Below, piece after piece: positions 61,678 to 64,000 of a stretch of DNA of 64,000 nt. Both the position numbers and the translations under genes were made by a program. This DNA comes from CBDCAS01 sp965214015. GTDB lineage: Bacteria; Pseudomonadota; Gammaproteobacteria; Coxiellales; Coxiellaceae. Position 1 is the stretch's first letter, and each line of letters starts with the position of its first letter. The stretch lies in assembly GCA_965214015.1 (NCBI GenBank), contig CBDCAS010000016.1:1-64000 (forward strand), read 5' to 3'. The notes under the pieces were generated by a model. That model saw nothing but the letters and a program-made list of their open reading frames with translations. It was not told the DNA's origin and ran no database searches.

Positions 61678-62370
61678 ATGAAAAAAACCACTTTATTGAT
61701 CATTGAGGATGAAGTTGATATTCGAGATATGATCCGGTTTTCGTCTCCTAGCCAAGAATTTGATTGGTGGGAGGCTGATAGTGTTTCTGAGGCTATTCGC
61801 TTATTGTCAAATCATAGGCCAGATCTTATTCTTTTAGATTGGATGTTGCCTGGGCAAAGTGGCATTAATTTTATTCAGTGGATTAAAAAAAGAGTTTCTC
61901 TTAAAAATATTCCGATTATTATGCTCACTGCTAAGGCAGAAGAAGATAATAAAGTAAAGGGTTTAACTATAGGTGCTGATGACTATGTGGTTAAGCCTTT
62001 TTCGCCAAAGGAATTACTAGCGAGAATTCGAGCTGTGTTGCGTCGAGGTAGGCCCGCTGGGCCAAAAAATAAAATAGAATATCGTGATTTAGTATTGCAC
62101 CAAGATCGACATGAGGTATTGATTAACGATCATTTATTAGCATTAACACCCATTGAATATCAAATGTTTGCTTTCTTTATGAAGCACTCTAATAAAATAT
62201 ATACTCGAAATCAGCTAATTCTTTCTATTTGGGGCACTAATGCGGATATTGATGATCGTACAGTGGATGTTCATATTAGGCGTCTTAGAAACAAATTAAA
62301 ACCCTATCACTACCACGTATTAATAAAAACGGTTCGTGGAATTGGTTATCAGTGTTATCGTGATGACTAG
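61678..62370 (+). CDS. phoB: Phosphate regulon response regulator PhoB
   Basis: 230-residue OmpR-type regulator. The receiver domain has IIEDEVDIRDMI at residue 8, phospho-acceptor D54 in ILLDWMLPGQSG, T/S in MLTAKAEE and K in VVKPFSPKELLARI. The C-terminal winged helix includes LTPIEYQMFAFFMKHSNKIYTRNQL and TVDVHIRRLRNKL. When phosphorylated it should bind pho boxes and activate phosphate-starvation genes. phoR overlaps its end, so they form a two-component pair. Confidence 0.93.
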   Translation: MKKTTLLIIEDEVDIRDMIRFSSPSQEFDWWEADSVSEAIRLLSNHRPDLILLDWMLPGQSGINFIQWIKKRVSLKNIPIIMLTAKAEEDNKVKGLTIGADDYVVKPFSPKELLARIRAVLRRGRPAGPKNKIEYRDLVLHQDRHEVLINDHLLALTPIEYQMFAFFMKHSNKIYTRNQLILSIWGTNADIDDRTVDVHIRRLRNKLKPYHYHVLIKTVRGIGYQCYRDD

Positions 62371-63145
62371 TATGCGTAATAATAAGCTTAATTTAGAGAG
62401 CCTTCCTGACTCGGTAAAAGAATATATCAATCAGCTCGAGCATATTCGTCGAGATTTTGTTGCTAATGTGTCGCATGAATTACGTACACCACTAACTGTT
62501 ATACGCGGCTATGTTGAAACATTAATGACGCAAGACCAATATGAAGTGCCTGCTTGGCAGAAAATATTTCGTCAAATGTATCAACAAAGTATACGCATGG
62601 AAAACATTATCAATGACTTATTGTTTTTATCTCGTTTGGAAAATGACGATCAAGTGACGGAAGAACAAGCAGCTGTGGATGTAGCAGCGATGCTAGATAC
62701 TTTGCTCATTGATGCCAAAGAAATTAGTAAGGAGAAAAATCATTCTATTCGATTAGAAGCAAATCCCGCTTTGCAGTTGTTTGGTTTTGAGGAAGAGATA
62801 AAAAGTGTATTTTCTAATATTATTATCAATGCTATTAAGTACACTTTGCCCAATGGTCGCATTACCATACAGTGGTATAAAAACCAGGATAAGGCCGTAT
62901 TTCGTGTCGTTGATACAGGTATTGGTATTGCCAAAGAGCATATTTCTAGAGTTACTGAACGATTTTATCGTGTTGAAAAAGGTCGTTCGCGCAACAGTGG
63001 TGGTACGGGTTTGGGTCTTGCCATTGTCAAGCATGTTTTAATGCGTCATCAGGGAGAGCTTGTCGTTGAGAGTCAACTGGGCAAAGGCAGCACGTTTTGC
63101 TGTGTTTTTCCAGAAAATCTTGTAGCTGTCATCAAATCGTCATAA
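62363..63145 (+). CDS. phoR: PhoR-like histidine kinase lacking membrane and PAS domains
   Basis: About 260 residues: after a 28-residue linker the HisKA domain begins at once with the phospho-accepting H38 in FVANVSHELRTPLTVIRGY, then the HATPase domain with N-box (FSNIIINAIKYTLP), G1 (RVVDTGIGIAKEH) and G2 (RNSGGTGLGLAIVKH). These match PhoR. E. coli PhoR is about 430 residues, with TM helices and a PAS domain; none is present here. The ATG at 62363 overlaps the phoB stop; 62372 is also possible. A cytosolic kinase must get its signal through a partner. Confidence 0.88.
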   Translation: MTSMRNNKLNLESLPDSVKEYINQLEHIRRDFVANVSHELRTPLTVIRGYVETLMTQDQYEVPAWQKIFRQMYQQSIRMENIINDLLFLSRLENDDQVTEEQAAVDVAAMLDTLLIDAKEISKEKNHSIRLEANPALQLFGFEEEIKSVFSNIIINAIKYTLPNGRITIQWYKNQDKAVFRVVDTGIGIAKEHISRVTERFYRVEKGRSRNSGGTGLGLAIVKHVLMRHQGELVVESQLGKGSTFCCVFPENLVAVIKSS

Positions 63146-63192
63146 AACTTCGGTATTTTTATCCTTATCACTAGTAATAGGATGAGGTTAAA

Positions 63193-64000
63193 TTGCCTAA
63201 AAGTATTCTGGTTCAAGCTACCCATGGGATTATTGATGGTATCTATTTATGGAATAGCTTTGATCGTTATGATGATACTACAGGCCTGTGTTCTTCATTA
63301 GTGACTAATGCTCATCAGAGTCTGGTGATTAACATAGCAGGGGTTGTTTTCTTAGCTTCTTTGTCCCTGTTGGTTCATATGTATTCTGCTAGAGCTTCTT
63401 GGTGTTATGAACAACAACGTCAAAAATGGTCGCGCTTAGTGACGTGTATTACTTTTATTGTGGCATTATGGCCTTATTTTCGTGATGGATTTAGTGGGCT
63501 CAAAAATGGACATCATGCTTATGCAACAAGTACTGCATTAGGTTCTGCATTGGGTCATATTAGCTTACATCTTATCAATCCTGTGGGTATTGGAGTAGGT
63601 GTTCTACTTGCGGTTGTTTTGTTGTGGCGGCGTTATATCAATCAGAAGCGTGATAAAGCGATTCGATATAATATAGAATGCGCTCAAAAGATCAAAGAAG
63701 GCAAGAATTCACCGCTAGATGTATTGTTAGAGGAGCCAAATTTTTTAAAGAGAGTCCTATACTATTTGGCAGCTCTTTTTGATGGACTAACAGATGGGCT
63801 GTATTTATTTGGTTGTGTTGCAAGTCTTTGTTTAGTGTTTCATCTTAATGTATTTAGCTTAGGTGTACCACTTATTATAGCTACTGTTCTGTTATTAGTT
63901 TGGACAGCGATGTCAGTGATTGCACGTATGATGGAAGAGCATGATAGACAGTGTCAGCTGGACCAAAGTATTAATTTAGTCAATAACGCTCTAGATGGTT
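63193..64000 (+). CDS. Unknown membrane protein with internal repeat, runs off right edge
   Basis: An open frame of 269 codons begins at TTG 63193 with GAGG 5 bases upstream and is still open at the window end. Four to five hydrophobic helices are seen near residues 45-66, 82-98, 128-146 and 212-250. Segments ATHGIIDGIYLWNS (about 9) and ALFDGLTDGLYLFG (about 194) look like copies of one module, followed by TM helices each time, suggesting an internal duplication. Family not recognised. Its position after phoBR may be chance. Confidence 0.6.
   Translation, partial: MPKSILVQATHGIIDGIYLWNSFDRYDDTTGLCSSLVTNAHQSLVINIAGVVFLASLSLLVHMYSARASWCYEQQRQKWSRLVTCITFIVALWPYFRDGFSGLKNGHHAYATSTALGSALGHISLHLINPVGIGVGVLLAVVLLWRRYINQKRDKAIRYNIECAQKIKEGKNSPLDVLLEEPNFLKRVLYYLAALFDGLTDGLYLFGCVASLCLVFHLNVFSLGVPLIIATVLLLVWTAMSVIARMMEEHDRQCQLDQSINLVNNALDG

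Overview
The window reads as a piece of an AT-rich gammaproteobacterial chromosome. Many blocks have standard gammaproteobacterial order: rpsU-yqeY-dnaG, ispB / rplU-rpmA-obgE, rpsT / murJ-ribF, lgt-thyA, gpmI / rhodanese-grxC-secB-gpsA and phoB-phoR. Host-associated traits accompany them: a P-type (VirB/Lvh-like) type IV secretion cluster, a large ankyrin-like repeat protein, several membrane proteins of unknown family, decaying genes and two insertion sequences. This suits a facultative or obligate intracellular lineage such as Legionellales, but the assignment is inferred from gene content only.

Layout. 1-1841 is the macromolecular synthesis operon, with dnaG cut by the left edge. 2230-4390 holds a PAP2-like membrane protein and a Na+/H+ antiporter. 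4523-7917 is a compact pantothenate-to-CoA operon: a PanG-like ketopantoate reductase, then panB, panC, panD and a type III pantothenate kinase (coaX). 8027-12926 carries a small membrane protein, nhaA, a YkuD L,D-transpeptidase lipoprotein and pepN. 12971-15160 is an unknown coiled-coil gene whose 5' end abuts an IS701/IS4-like element. 15353-23281 (minus strand) is a long run, bioB-bioF-bioH-bioC-bioD-sohB-CDF-HPt-ubiG-gph, with bioA divergent at 23373. Together the bio genes give the full pathway from malonyl-ACP to biotin.

24811-29141 (mostly minus) has a rhodanese, an FMN-dependent glutamate-synthase-like protein, a beta carbonic anhydrase and ispB, interrupted by a 5' tRNA fragment and a small membrane-protein ORF. 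29242-33776 is rplU-rpmA-obgE, rpsT and murJ-ribF. 33812-36925 has a small membrane protein, a GIN-domain lipoprotein, a TauE/SafE permease and a QEGLA-motif metallopeptidase. An IS982-type element (37113-38122, 6-bp target duplication, transposase broken by an in-frame amber codon) sits directly in front of a 1114-residue protein with near-identical 37-residue repeats (38158-41502).

41862-43907 is lgt, a membrane protein and thyA. 44165-52275 is the T4SS: virB2, B3, B4, B5, a small lipoprotein, B6, B8, B9, B10, B11. No virB1, virD4 or relaxase is visible. virB5 is separated from its signal-peptide start by a one-base shift in a poly-T tract. After it come two tiny unknown ORFs and the debris of a probable phosphoesterase gene. 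53525-59116 has ctpA and gpmI (the envC usually between them is missing), then rhodanese-grxC-secB-gpsA. 59052-64000 has two unknown multi-pass membrane proteins, phoB with a sensor-less phoR, and an unknown membrane protein cut by the right edge.

Most notable: the virB5 frameshift, the 111-bp tandem repeats behind a recent IS insertion, the tRNA fragment, a three-segment set of competing hairpins after gpmI, and the stripped-down PhoR. I do not see a clearly new multi-gene system. The best candidates for undescribed biology are the unknown proteins at 12971, 27004, 38158, 52489, 59052, 60439 and 63193.
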